A stretch of 64,000 nt of DNA, taken from positions 1-64,000 of the forward strand of contig CBFHXB010000013.1 in the NCBI GenBank assembly GCA_965659685.1, written 5' to 3'. The first letter of the stretch is position 1; each line of letters begins with the position of its first letter. The translations under genes and the position numbers were made by a program. The notes under the pieces were generated by a model. The model was given only the letters and a program-made list of their open reading frames with translations, was not told the DNA's origin and made no database searches. Positions 50,865 through 58,166 of the stretch are shown here, piece after piece. This stretch comes from MGIIa-L3 sp11892u. Lineage in GTDB: Archaea > Thermoplasmatota > Poseidoniia > Poseidoniales > Poseidoniaceae.

Positions 50865-51168
50865 AGACGATGTGTTGAATGCCTTGCAAAGCGTGGAAGA
50901 CCCTGAATTGGAAATCTCCATCGTTGAACTTGGCTTGGTGTACGCCGTTCGCCTCGAAGCCAAGGACGAGGGCCCGCACGCTGAAATCGACATGACCCTG
51001 ACCAGTCCGGGGTGCCCGGCCGCGCCAGAAATCATGGCCGCAACGCACCGTGCCGCCCTCAGCAGCGGCCTCAACTCGGTTCACGTGAACCTCGTGTGGA
51101 CCCCTCGATGGGACCCGAGCGTCCACGCCAGCGAAGACGCTCGCATGGACATGGGCATCTGGGACTAA
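50854..51168 (+). CDS. sufT: SufT/MIP18-family (DUF59) Fe-S assembly protein
   Basis: 104 residues: VLNALQSVEDPELEISIVELGLVYAV at the N-terminus (the DPExxxxIxxLGLI motif), IDMTLTSPGCPAAPEIMAATHRA with the conserved Cys, and a C-terminal VNLVWTPRWDPS. MIP18/DUF59 proteins help deliver clusters to target enzymes. Last Fe-S gene of the operon. Confidence 0.9.
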   Translation: MVNEDDVLNALQSVEDPELEISIVELGLVYAVRLEAKDEGPHAEIDMTLTSPGCPAAPEIMAATHRAALSSGLNSVHVNLVWTPRWDPSVHASEDARMDMGIWD

Positions 51169-51178
51169 CGTCAGAGCC

Positions 51179-52108
51179 TTGAACCGAAGTCCTCCATCGC
51201 AAGCCGTGCGACGGGCGGGCGTGGCCTTGGACCTCCGAACCTTGCTTGCTGGCGAAGGCGTCGGTGACCTGCGAAAAGCGGCCTTCCGTTGGATTGACCT
51301 GCTGGCCGACCTCGGTCTTGGCCTCTGGCACGTCCCCTGCCTTGCCGCACGGGACGACGGCGGACTGCCGCTGACCGGCTTGGCCATCGACCCCGCCTTC
51401 CACCACGGTTTGGCGGCAGACGTGGACATTGACGACGAACACATCACGGCGTGGCTCAAGGAAGAACCGTGGCGCGTTCACCACGCCGTGCATGCCACGC
51501 TCGCTGAATCCGAAGGCGACGATTGGCGCACGTGGCCGGATGCATACCGGCCCGAAGAGGGCAACCTCAGCGTCGAGGTGGATTCCAACCGGGTTCGGCA
51601 TCATGCCGGCCTCCAACTCCAACTGGAGATCGGATGGAAGATGGTGCTGCACCACGCCAATTCACGCCAAGTCATCCTCGTGCTCGACGTCCCGACCGCG
51701 ATGTCCCCACGCGCCGTGGAAGCATGGACGCAACAAGGGGAGGAGGCATGGCCTCATCGGGTGATGACGACCGTTCGCCGCGCCCACGTCCTCGGTCTTG
51801 GCCCCGGCATGAACGCTGACCTCGTGGCCGCCCTACCAGACCTGCCGGTGGGCTTCGTCCTCCACGGTGAGGACCCCGGAGGTGCAGAACTGGGGCGCTT
51901 GCGTTGGTCCGACCGGCGCGACGGCGAGGGCGAAGCCAGTTTTGGACGCCTGACCGAGTCCAGCCATGCCGACCTCCTTGCCCTGCTGGAGGGACCGGCC
52001 CGTTGGGTGGCGCCCTCCTTCCAGGACCTGACTTCGGAAAGCGCTCACCCCTTCGACCCCGACGTCCTCATGCCCTACGCCGTCGCTGCACATGAACGAG
52101 GTCGCTGA
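51179..52108 (+). CDS. Degenerate 4-alpha-glucanotransferase (GH77)-like protein
   Basis: 309 residues from TTG 51179 (GTG 51206 possible). RRAGVALDLRTLLAGEGVGDLRKAAFRWIDLLADLGLGLWHVPCL follows the MalQ opening (RxSGVLLHxxSLPSxxGIGDLGxxAYxFxDFLxxAGxxxWQVLPL). QLQLEIGWKMVLHHANSRQVILVLDVPTAMSPRAVEAW echoes the QWxxLxxYANxxGIxIIGDLPIFVAxDSADVW block. Length is about 60 percent of MalQ, and the blocks holding the GH77 catalytic Asp and Glu are not seen, so it is probably not an active glucanotransferase. A sugar kinase gene follows directly. Confidence 0.5.
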   Translation: MNRSPPSQAVRRAGVALDLRTLLAGEGVGDLRKAAFRWIDLLADLGLGLWHVPCLAARDDGGLPLTGLAIDPAFHHGLAADVDIDDEHITAWLKEEPWRVHHAVHATLAESEGDDWRTWPDAYRPEEGNLSVEVDSNRVRHHAGLQLQLEIGWKMVLHHANSRQVILVLDVPTAMSPRAVEAWTQQGEEAWPHRVMTTVRRAHVLGLGPGMNADLVAALPDLPVGFVLHGEDPGGAELGRLRWSDRRDGEGEASFGRLTESSHADLLALLEGPARWVAPSFQDLTSESAHPFDPDVLMPYAVAAHERGR

Positions 52109-52109
52109 C

Positions 52110-52844
52110 ATGAAGGCCATCGGCGTGGACGTTGGCGGAAGCGGTTGCAGGCTCGCCGTCGTGAACGTCCACACCGGTCGTATCGAAGGTGACGTTGAGC
52201 GGTTGTCGCACGACGTGGACACGCCGACGGAACCGATCTTGGACGCCTTGAGCACGGCCCTCAACCGCATGCCGGACCTGCCGGTCGGGCTTGGATTTCC
52301 TGGCCGGGTGCACGGTACGACCGTCCGCACCGCGCCCAACCTTCGCTCGACGTGGCCCGGCACCGACCTCGCTGGGCGCCTCGCACGCCCGGACCTTGTG
52401 GTGCTCAACGACGCGGACGCGGCAGCGGTCGCAGAGGTGCGTCTTGGCTCAGCCGCAGGCGAGGCCGGCACGGTCCTCACCGTCACCGTAGGAACGGGGC
52501 TTGGAAGCGGGCTTCACCGAAACGGACGGCTCGTCCCCGGATGTGAATTCGGTTTGCTGCCTCATCCAACACGTGGCGACGTGCTGGAAACCCACGCCAG
52601 CGGGCGAGCGCGTGACGTGGAAGGACTCGACCTTGCCGCATGGGCGGACCGGTTCAACGAAGCCTTGGGCGTCATGGAGACCGCCGTTGACGCGGACCTC
52701 ATCGTTGTGGGCGGAGGCATCACGGAACACTGGGAGGCCTTCGAAACACGGCTGCAGGCGAACGCAGCCGTACGAAAGGCCAGGTTCGGATCCGATGCGG
52801 GCGTGATTGGAGCGGCCTTGATGGCCGGTCACCTCAACGCTTGA
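52110..52844 (+). CDS. ROK-family sugar kinase, polyphosphate glucokinase-like
   Basis: 244 residues from MKAIGVDVGGSGCRLAVV (phosphate-1 motif). GLGFPGRV, LVVLNDADAAAVAEVRLGSAAG (catalytic Asp), TVTVGTGLGSGLHRNG (phosphate-2) and VGGGITEHWE. The phrase NDADAAAVAE and overall shortness resemble PpgK, which uses polyphosphate or ATP to phosphorylate glucose. The ROK zinc motif CxCxxxGC is absent, as in PpgK. It follows the GH77-like gene after 1 bp and is convergent with the DRG gene (11-bp overlap). Confidence 0.8.
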   Translation: MKAIGVDVGGSGCRLAVVNVHTGRIEGDVERLSHDVDTPTEPILDALSTALNRMPDLPVGLGFPGRVHGTTVRTAPNLRSTWPGTDLAGRLARPDLVVLNDADAAAVAEVRLGSAAGEAGTVLTVTVGTGLGSGLHRNGRLVPGCEFGLLPHPTRGDVLETHASGRARDVEGLDLAAWADRFNEALGVMETAVDADLIVVGGGITEHWEAFETRLQANAAVRKARFGSDAGVIGAALMAGHLNA

Positions 52845-53949
52845 CGACGATGGTGAGCAGGTCACCGTCCTTCAGCTGATGATCAAGACCCACACGCTGC
52901 CAATCGAATTTTGCGCTTGGTCCCTTGACCTTGCCGTAGCGGAATTTGCGCACAAAATCACGGTGCAATTTCATGCAGATGGTCTCCACCGTCGAGGTGT
53001 CCTTGACGATGAGCGGTTCCTCAAGGTCGGCTTCGCCGCCTTGGGGCTTGAGGAACACGCGCATGAAGCCGAGGTTGTCGTAGATGAAATCCTTGAGTTC
53101 CTCAAGCCCTTGCTCCTTGAACGCAGAAATGCGCATGATGGGCCAGTCCTGTGGGAGCATGGACTCGGAGTGTTGCAGTTGATCCTCCGTGGCGATGTCG
53201 ATCTTGTTGATGGCCACGACGGCCTTCTCGTACACGCGGTTCATGGCGAGCGCGTCCACGATTTGCTCCGCCGTGGTGTCGTGACGCAAGGTCACGATGG
53301 CGCTGGTGTAGCCGAAGGTGCGGATGATGGCACCCATCTCTTCGGGGGTCAGGTGGGTTTGCTCCACCGTGGTCCTCACGTCGATGCCGCCCTTGTCCGA
53401 GCGGACGATGAACACCGGAGGTCGCTCTTCGTTCAGCCGGAGTCCGGCGTTGTGCAGCTCACGGTACAGCACGTCGAAGTGGCCGTCTTGGAAGGGATCG
53501 ACCACGAACAGGACCATGTCCGCTGCACGGATGACGCCGAGGATTTCCTTCCCGCGCCCTTTTCCCTCCGCTGCACCTTTGATCAGTCCCGGCAAGTCGA
53601 GGATCTGAATTTTGGCGCCACGGTGTTCCATCACACCAGGAATGCACGTCAGCGTGGTGAAGGCGTAGGAACCTGTTTCGGAATGCGCGTCCGTAACTTT
53701 GGAAATCAAGGTGGACTTTCCGACCGAAGGAAAACCGACCAGTGCCACCGTGGCGTCACCTGACTTACGAACCTCGAAGCCCTTGCTTGGACCTGAGCTC
53801 CTCGCAGAGGCTGCGGCCTTTTCCTGCTTGAGTTTGAGTTGGGCAATCTTGGCTTTCAACTTCCCAATGTGGGCGTTCGTGGCCTTGTTTTTTTGGGTCT
53901 TATGGATCTCATCCAAGAGCGCTTGAATCTGCTCCTGGATGGTCGCCAT
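52834..53949 (-). CDS. DRG-family GTPase with TGS domain
   Basis: 371 residues. An N-terminal helical hairpin (KNKATNAHIGKLKAKIAQLKLKQE) precedes the G domain: G1 GFPSVGKST (72-80), FTTLTCIPG, G3 DLPGLIKGAAEGKGRG, and G4 NKID. The S5D2L-like insertion and the C-terminal TGS domain (~295-371; FLKPQGGEADLEEPLIVKDTSTVETICMKLHRDF) are archaeal/eukaryotic DRG features. These GTPases bind translating ribosomes. Confidence 0.95.
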   Translation of the reverse strand: MATIQEQIQALLDEIHKTQKNKATNAHIGKLKAKIAQLKLKQEKAAASARSSGPSKGFEVRKSGDATVALVGFPSVGKSTLISKVTDAHSETGSYAFTTLTCIPGVMEHRGAKIQILDLPGLIKGAAEGKGRGKEILGVIRAADMVLFVVDPFQDGHFDVLYRELHNAGLRLNEERPPVFIVRSDKGGIDVRTTVEQTHLTPEEMGAIIRTFGYTSAIVTLRHDTTAEQIVDALAMNRVYEKAVVAINKIDIATEDQLQHSESMLPQDWPIMRISAFKEQGLEELKDFIYDNLGFMRVFLKPQGGEADLEEPLIVKDTSTVETICMKLHRDFVRKFRYGKVKGPSAKFDWQRVGLDHQLKDGDLLTIVVKR

Positions 53950-54050
53950 GCGTCGTCCCCGTGTGCGTGGTCCGCGAGTCAGGCTTCAACCTCACCCATG
54001 GAACAGGCCCGAGAGCGAGGCTTGAAACAGGCGAGGCACGCGCTCAGCGC

Positions 54051-54752
54051 ATGGGCCTCGAGTTGGTGCTCCTCCTCGTGGACCGACCACAGCTGGCCGA
54101 CCTGCTCGAACGCACGTGGGAAGACGTGGACGCCGCGATGGACGCAGGGTCGCTCCGAGCAACGCGACCCATGCAGGACGCCCGATTGGTGCGCCCCTTC
54201 GACATCGACGCAGAAGCCGAATGGCTCGATTGGTCCGAGGGCCGAAGCGATGCCGCACGGCATCTCCCGATCCGCGAAGCCTTGGCGACCTGCGAAGACG
54301 GCGAGGAAGGGTTGCTTCACCTCATGCGCTGGGCCAGCCCCGGAGCATGGGAGGTCTGGGAAGGTCGTGCTTTCCTCTATTTTGACGTCCTCCTTGGCCG
54401 TGAGGTGGCCCACGTGGACGACCTGTACGCCGAATCCACGTGGACCGAGATCCTCGCCGAAACAGGCAAACACACCGAGACCGAACTGGTCGAGGCCGTG
54501 GTGCTCGATTGGATGGGCCGACGAGAAGCACTTGGGGAAACCCTCGACGAGCACCGGGATCCTCGCATCTTACCGACCCATGAGGCTCATGTACGAGCGA
54601 CTGGGAGCCTGTCCCATGCGATTGGACGCCTTCAAAATGAGGCTGAACTCGTGGGCATCGTTGGCAGGGAACACCTGACGGCCACGGCGTGGGGACACGG
54701 TGCCTGGAACCTGACGGAGGTCCTTCAGCACGGGCTTCCTGCACCCGAATGA
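54051..54752 (+). CDS. Hypothetical acidic protein
   Basis: 233 residues from MGLELVLLLVDRPQLADLLERTWEDVDAAMDAG; the frame also opens at GTG 53961 but those residues are unconserved in character and would abut the DRG promoter. The protein is acidic with several Trp (EWLDWSEG, MRWASPGAWEVWEG, AWGHGAWNLTEVL) and no membrane segment. No family recognised. It lies 38 bp before grpE on the same strand, so coexpression is possible. Confidence 0.55.
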   Translation: MGLELVLLLVDRPQLADLLERTWEDVDAAMDAGSLRATRPMQDARLVRPFDIDAEAEWLDWSEGRSDAARHLPIREALATCEDGEEGLLHLMRWASPGAWEVWEGRAFLYFDVLLGREVAHVDDLYAESTWTEILAETGKHTETELVEAVVLDWMGRREALGETLDEHRDPRILPTHEAHVRATGSLSHAIGRLQNEAELVGIVGREHLTATAWGHGAWNLTEVLQHGLPAPE

Positions 54753-54789
54753 CGACGGGTTGAAAGACGGGAGCAGGCAGGCCACCACC

Positions 54790-55308
54790 ATGTCGGAAGA
54801 CTCGCCTGAGGAGGAGACGGTCGAGGTGACCGTCGAAGAGCCCGAGGTTGAACCCGAGCCCGTTGACCCGCTGACAGAAGCGCTTCAACGCGCCGAAACC
54901 GCAGAGAAAGAAATCGCCTACAAGGAGGCGGACCTGCAAAATGCCCGCAAGCGCTTCGCTCAAGACCGGGCAGACCTCGTCCGCTACGGTGCCCAGCACC
55001 TCGCACGACGCATGATCAGCGTGCTGCTTGACGTGGAACGGGGGTTGAGCACCACGGGGGACGACGACGGTCCAGCCGCAGGCGCCCTCCGCCTCCTGCA
55101 CGATCGTTTGATCGCCGAACTCAAGGCCGCAGGCGTGGTTCGCATCGAAGCCAAAGGCCATGCCTTCGACCCGTCGAAGATGGAAGCCATCACGACCGTA
55201 CCGGCGTCCGACGAGCACCCTGCGGGCCAGGTGATCGAAGAACTCGAGGCGGGATTCATGCTTCACGACCGCGTGTTGCAGGCCAGCCGTGTCGTCGTGG
55301 CCGCGTGA
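54790..55308 (+). CDS. grpE: GrpE nucleotide exchange factor
   Basis: 172 residues from MSEDSPEEETVEV. An acidic N-terminus precedes the long dimerising helix (LTEALQRAETAEKEIAYKEADLQNARKRFAQDRADLVRYGAQHLARRMI). The beta-wing has FDPSKMEAITTVPASDEHPAGQVIEELEAGFMLHDRVLQASRVVVA, matching GrpE (FDPxxHEAxxxxxxxxxxxGxVxxxxxxGYxLxxRxLRxAxVxV). It drives ADP release from DnaK; dnaK and dnaJ are not adjacent here. Confidence 0.9.
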   Translation: MSEDSPEEETVEVTVEEPEVEPEPVDPLTEALQRAETAEKEIAYKEADLQNARKRFAQDRADLVRYGAQHLARRMISVLLDVERGLSTTGDDDGPAAGALRLLHDRLIAELKAAGVVRIEAKGHAFDPSKMEAITTVPASDEHPAGQVIEELEAGFMLHDRVLQASRVVVAA

Positions 55309-55309
55309 C

Positions 55310-55873
55310 TCAACCGACCACGGCGCCCTCGCGAAGCAAGGACAGCCGGTAGAGGGCATCGTGCTCAAGCATCCAAGCGATGACCGCCTCCGGGACGGTC
55401 GGTGAGAGAACCGTTCGTACCGCGTCGTCGTCGCCGACCGTGGAAAGCATGCGGGCCGTTTCCCGGACGCGCCATCCTTCTCGGTCACGGCGGGCCTCCA
55501 AAGGAGCCCGAACCACGCTCCATCCCGATGCTTCGTAAAGCGCCGCGGTGCCTTCGTCCGAGGTGAGAAGGGTTCCCTCACCGTGAATCGAGGTCGCGTG
55601 CTCCACCCATGCGGGAGGGTCGTTGATGTCCGGGACGTGGCAGACCTTCAGACGGTGCTGTTCTTCTTCGCTGCACGCTGAGGCTGCCCATGCCCAGATC
55701 ATCGCTTCACGTTCGTCCGCCGACCAGGGGTTTTGCATGGACGGCTCAGAGGCCGAGGAACCAATGGCGATCATCACGTCGTCGAGGCCTGCATGCCCCA
55801 ACGCCGCTTCAACCAAGCCTGCATGCCCACGGTGAAAGGGTTGGAAGCGCCCCAGCACCACGGTGCGAGCCAT
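55310..55873 (-). CDS. nadM: Archaeal-type nicotinamide-nucleotide adenylyltransferase
   Basis: 187 residues. GRFQPFHRGH (8-17) is the nucleotidyltransferase HxGH site; IAIGSSASEPSMQNPWSADEREAMI and CHVPDINDPPAWVEH match NadM. The usual ISxTEIRR motif is replaced by GWRVRETARML, which keeps the RETA/R spacing. It makes NAD from NMN and ATP. Ends 1 bp from convergent grpE; 9 bp downstream of the MscS gene. Confidence 0.87.
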   Translation of the reverse strand: MARTVVLGRFQPFHRGHAGLVEAALGHAGLDDVMIAIGSSASEPSMQNPWSADEREAMIWAWAASACSEEEQHRLKVCHVPDINDPPAWVEHATSIHGEGTLLTSDEGTAALYEASGWSVVRAPLEARRDREGWRVRETARMLSTVGDDDAVRTVLSPTVPEAVIAWMLEHDALYRLSLLREGAVVG

Positions 55874-55882
55874 GCGAAAACC

Positions 55883-57199
55883 TCAGTCAAGGTCGAGGTT
55901 GGACAGCACCGCTTCGAGGCGAGCGACTTCTTCTTCGATGGAACGACGCTCCTTGCTGCCGATGCGCTCTTCGAGGCGCTCGGTGAGGATGTTGATGTCT
56001 TCCCGGATGGCAAGACGCTGACGCTCCGTGCGGCGGTCGATGACCTTCATGCGGGCCTGAGCAGCGTGCTGACGCGCACGCTTCTGGGAGAGCTTCTCCT
56101 CGCTTGGCGCAGGTGCCTTGTCCAACTCGACGGCCACAGGGAAGGGGATCACGATGCCCTCTTGTGTGAACTCCGCGTCAATCATGCTGAGCAGGTTGTC
56201 GTTGCCAATCCGCTTGTCTGCGAATGATGCGAGCCACACGTAGAGCCGGTAGACCTTGGCATAGTCGGACATCTCCAAGAATTCGACGTGAGGAGCCGGG
56301 TCGGTCAAGACGTACTCGGAGTCCCGTGCCACGCGAAGGAGGGTGTGCTTGACGTGGGCGGATTTCTCCGCGTAATCCACGCCCACGTCCACGCTCAACA
56401 CCACACGACGAGGAAGGCCATCTCCGCCGCCACGGGCCATGTTGGTGATGGTGGTGTTGACGAGGGTGTTGTTGGGGATGATGACAAGTTCTTCCTCAAG
56501 CGTGAGGATCTTGGTGGACAACATCCCCATGGCCATGACCGTGCCTTCGATGCCGTCGACGATGATGCGGTCACCGTTGTCGAAGGGTCGGTCCAGGGAG
56601 AGCATGAAGGAATTCATGATGTTCCCCAGCGTGTGCTGGACGGCCAGACCAATGATGATTGAAAACACGGCCAAGGACGCCAAGACGCCGGAGAGGTCGA
56701 TGGACAACTGCTGTGCTGCGAGGACGATACCAAAGGCCCAAGCGGACCCGCGAGCGAGGAAGACGAGCAGTGGATTGGATCCTTCGACCTTGACTTCCCG
56801 CTTCTTCTGCATGTTGTCCAAGAAGGTGGTGAAGACCACTTTGAGGGTGGCAGAAAGTGCGGAAGCGGAGATGAGGATGAGGGACGCGTACACGTACGGT
56901 GGCATCGTGTCTCCAAGGTCGTCAAAGAGCCATTGCACCATGAGCAAAACAGCCACCAAGACGACGCTAAGCAAGACGCGACTGGACACGATTTCGACAA
57001 GGTCGTCGTCCCAGGAGGGTTGCGTACGCCCGGCTAGTTTTCGCATGATGCCGAGGATGACCTTGTTGGTGAACAACGCCGCGAAAGCGACGAACAGCAC
57101 CGCGATGGTGGTTTGCATCCAAAAGTCGAGACCGTCCATGAAGGACAGGTCAATCAGGGTGTCAGGCACCGCAAACACGTCATTCAGGGGGCGACCCAT
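55883..57199 (-). CDS. MscS-family mechanosensitive channel
   Basis: 438 residues from MGRPLNDVF (GTG 57214 possible). Four to five helices; the pore-lining region is SGVLASLAVFSIIIGLAVQHTLGNIMNSFMLSLDRPFDNGDRI, then the beta domain VDGIEGTVMAMGMLSTKILTLEEELVIIPNNTLVNTTITNMAR, both diagnostic of MscS. A C-terminal ~70-residue coiled coil (KLSQKRARQHAAQARMKVIDRRTERQR) extends it. It releases solutes on osmotic downshift. Confidence 0.93.
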   Translation of the reverse strand: MGRPLNDVFAVPDTLIDLSFMDGLDFWMQTTIAVLFVAFAALFTNKVILGIMRKLAGRTQPSWDDDLVEIVSSRVLLSVVLVAVLLMVQWLFDDLGDTMPPYVYASLILISASALSATLKVVFTTFLDNMQKKREVKVEGSNPLLVFLARGSAWAFGIVLAAQQLSIDLSGVLASLAVFSIIIGLAVQHTLGNIMNSFMLSLDRPFDNGDRIIVDGIEGTVMAMGMLSTKILTLEEELVIIPNNTLVNTTITNMARGGGDGLPRRVVLSVDVGVDYAEKSAHVKHTLLRVARDSEYVLTDPAPHVEFLEMSDYAKVYRLYVWLASFADKRIGNDNLLSMIDAEFTQEGIVIPFPVAVELDKAPAPSEEKLSQKRARQHAAQARMKVIDRRTERQRLAIREDINILTERLEERIGSKERRSIEEEVARLEAVLSNLDLD

Positions 57200-57255
57200 G
57201 CCGAGTTTCGGCACGCACGCCCTCTAAGGCCTTCCGCCTGTAGCCAACGCTCAAT

Positions 57256-57543
57256 TCACTCTTCTTCGCCCGTGGGCCCGAGCATGGAGCGCCATTCGAA
57301 CAGGTCCACGCGGTGATCCACGTCCACGTCGGAAGAGGTGATGATGCGGGAGACCTTGGCCGGGTCGAGGTCCTCGCCCAAGAGGGAGGACAGACCGTTG
57401 AGCAGTTCGGGGCCGTTGAGCTTCCCGTCCTCGTCGGTGTCGATTTGTTCGAAGGCTTCGTCTGCGGTCATTCCCTTTTCCTTGAGCGCGGCAAGCAAAC
57501 GCCCGAGGGCGCCCGCCATGTCCCAATCCATGTCGTTGAGCAT
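57256..57543 (-). CDS. EF-hand protein
   Basis: 95 residues. The first loop DTDEDGKLNGPEL is a full canonical EF-hand; a second site SSDVDVDHRVDLFEWRSML matches an EF-hand with an altered sixth position. Both are flanked by helices (ALGRLLAALKEKGMTADEAFEQI, LLNGLSSLLGEDL). A soluble two-site calcium sensor or buffer is likely. Upstream of the mscS gene by 57 bp on the same strand. Confidence 0.8.
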   Translation of the reverse strand: MLNDMDWDMAGALGRLLAALKEKGMTADEAFEQIDTDEDGKLNGPELLNGLSSLLGEDLDPAKVSRIITSSDVDVDHRVDLFEWRSMLGPTGEEE

Positions 57544-57660
57544 GGCAGGGGACCTGCGGGTTCACACTTAGGCCTTCCTTCAGACAAGCAAAGCCCAATC
57601 CTCCTCCGAGCCACATTGGTCGGGATGGAGGCAAGCCTCCATCGGGCGTGCTGCATGCCT

Positions 57661-58050
57661 TCAGTAGCACAGCACGGTGTCGGCGGCCGTGGCCAGAGCG
57701 ATGACGCCAGGCGGCCCGCTCCAGGTCATGGCCTCGTCGGGAACGATGATGCCACCTTGGCCTTCCTCAATCCCGGCCGTGGCCTTGAGGGAATTGAACG
57801 AGCAGTGCCACCGAGCACCGCTGGCGAGGACGTCCACGAATTGCTGGGCCATCGCGGAAGGCGCGCCGACGCGGCCCATCAAGCCCTCAAGGTAACCCGG
57901 CACCAACATGCGCGTGGCGGCAGCGGCGAAGAAGACGTCCACGTCGTGCCCGTCGTTGACGGCCTGAGCAGCGCAGGCCAAGGCCACCACGGTCTTGCTG
58001 GGATCGGTCTCTGGATCGGAAACGAACTTGACGAACACGCGGCAGGTCAT
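57661..58050 (-). CDS. DsrE-like family protein
   Basis: 129 residues. VFVKFVSDPETDPSKTVVALACAAQAVNDGHDVDVFFAAAATRML matches the DsrE/YchN opening (xTxGPEDPxKAxxALxxAxxAxxxGHDVxVFL), and the last part VPDEAMTWSGPPGVIALATAADTVLCY the closing strand. A Cys at WHCSF and one near the C-terminus could be functional. DsrE-fold proteins relay sulfur or act as small adaptors. Same strand as the giant surface-protein gene, 116 bp downstream of it. Confidence 0.65.
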   Translation of the reverse strand: MTCRVFVKFVSDPETDPSKTVVALACAAQAVNDGHDVDVFFAAAATRMLVPGYLEGLMGRVGAPSAMAQQFVDVLASGARWHCSFNSLKATAGIEEGQGGIIVPDEAMTWSGPPGVIALATAADTVLCY

Positions 58051-58166
58051 GGCTCGGAACCCGCCCTCTCGGACTTGAAGTCACCTATGGGACACCAAGC
58101 GGCCAGCCTTGCGGCTGAGGCTCGTGCGCAGGCCCGGTCATGCCAAGACCCGAGGTCAAGGCAGGC

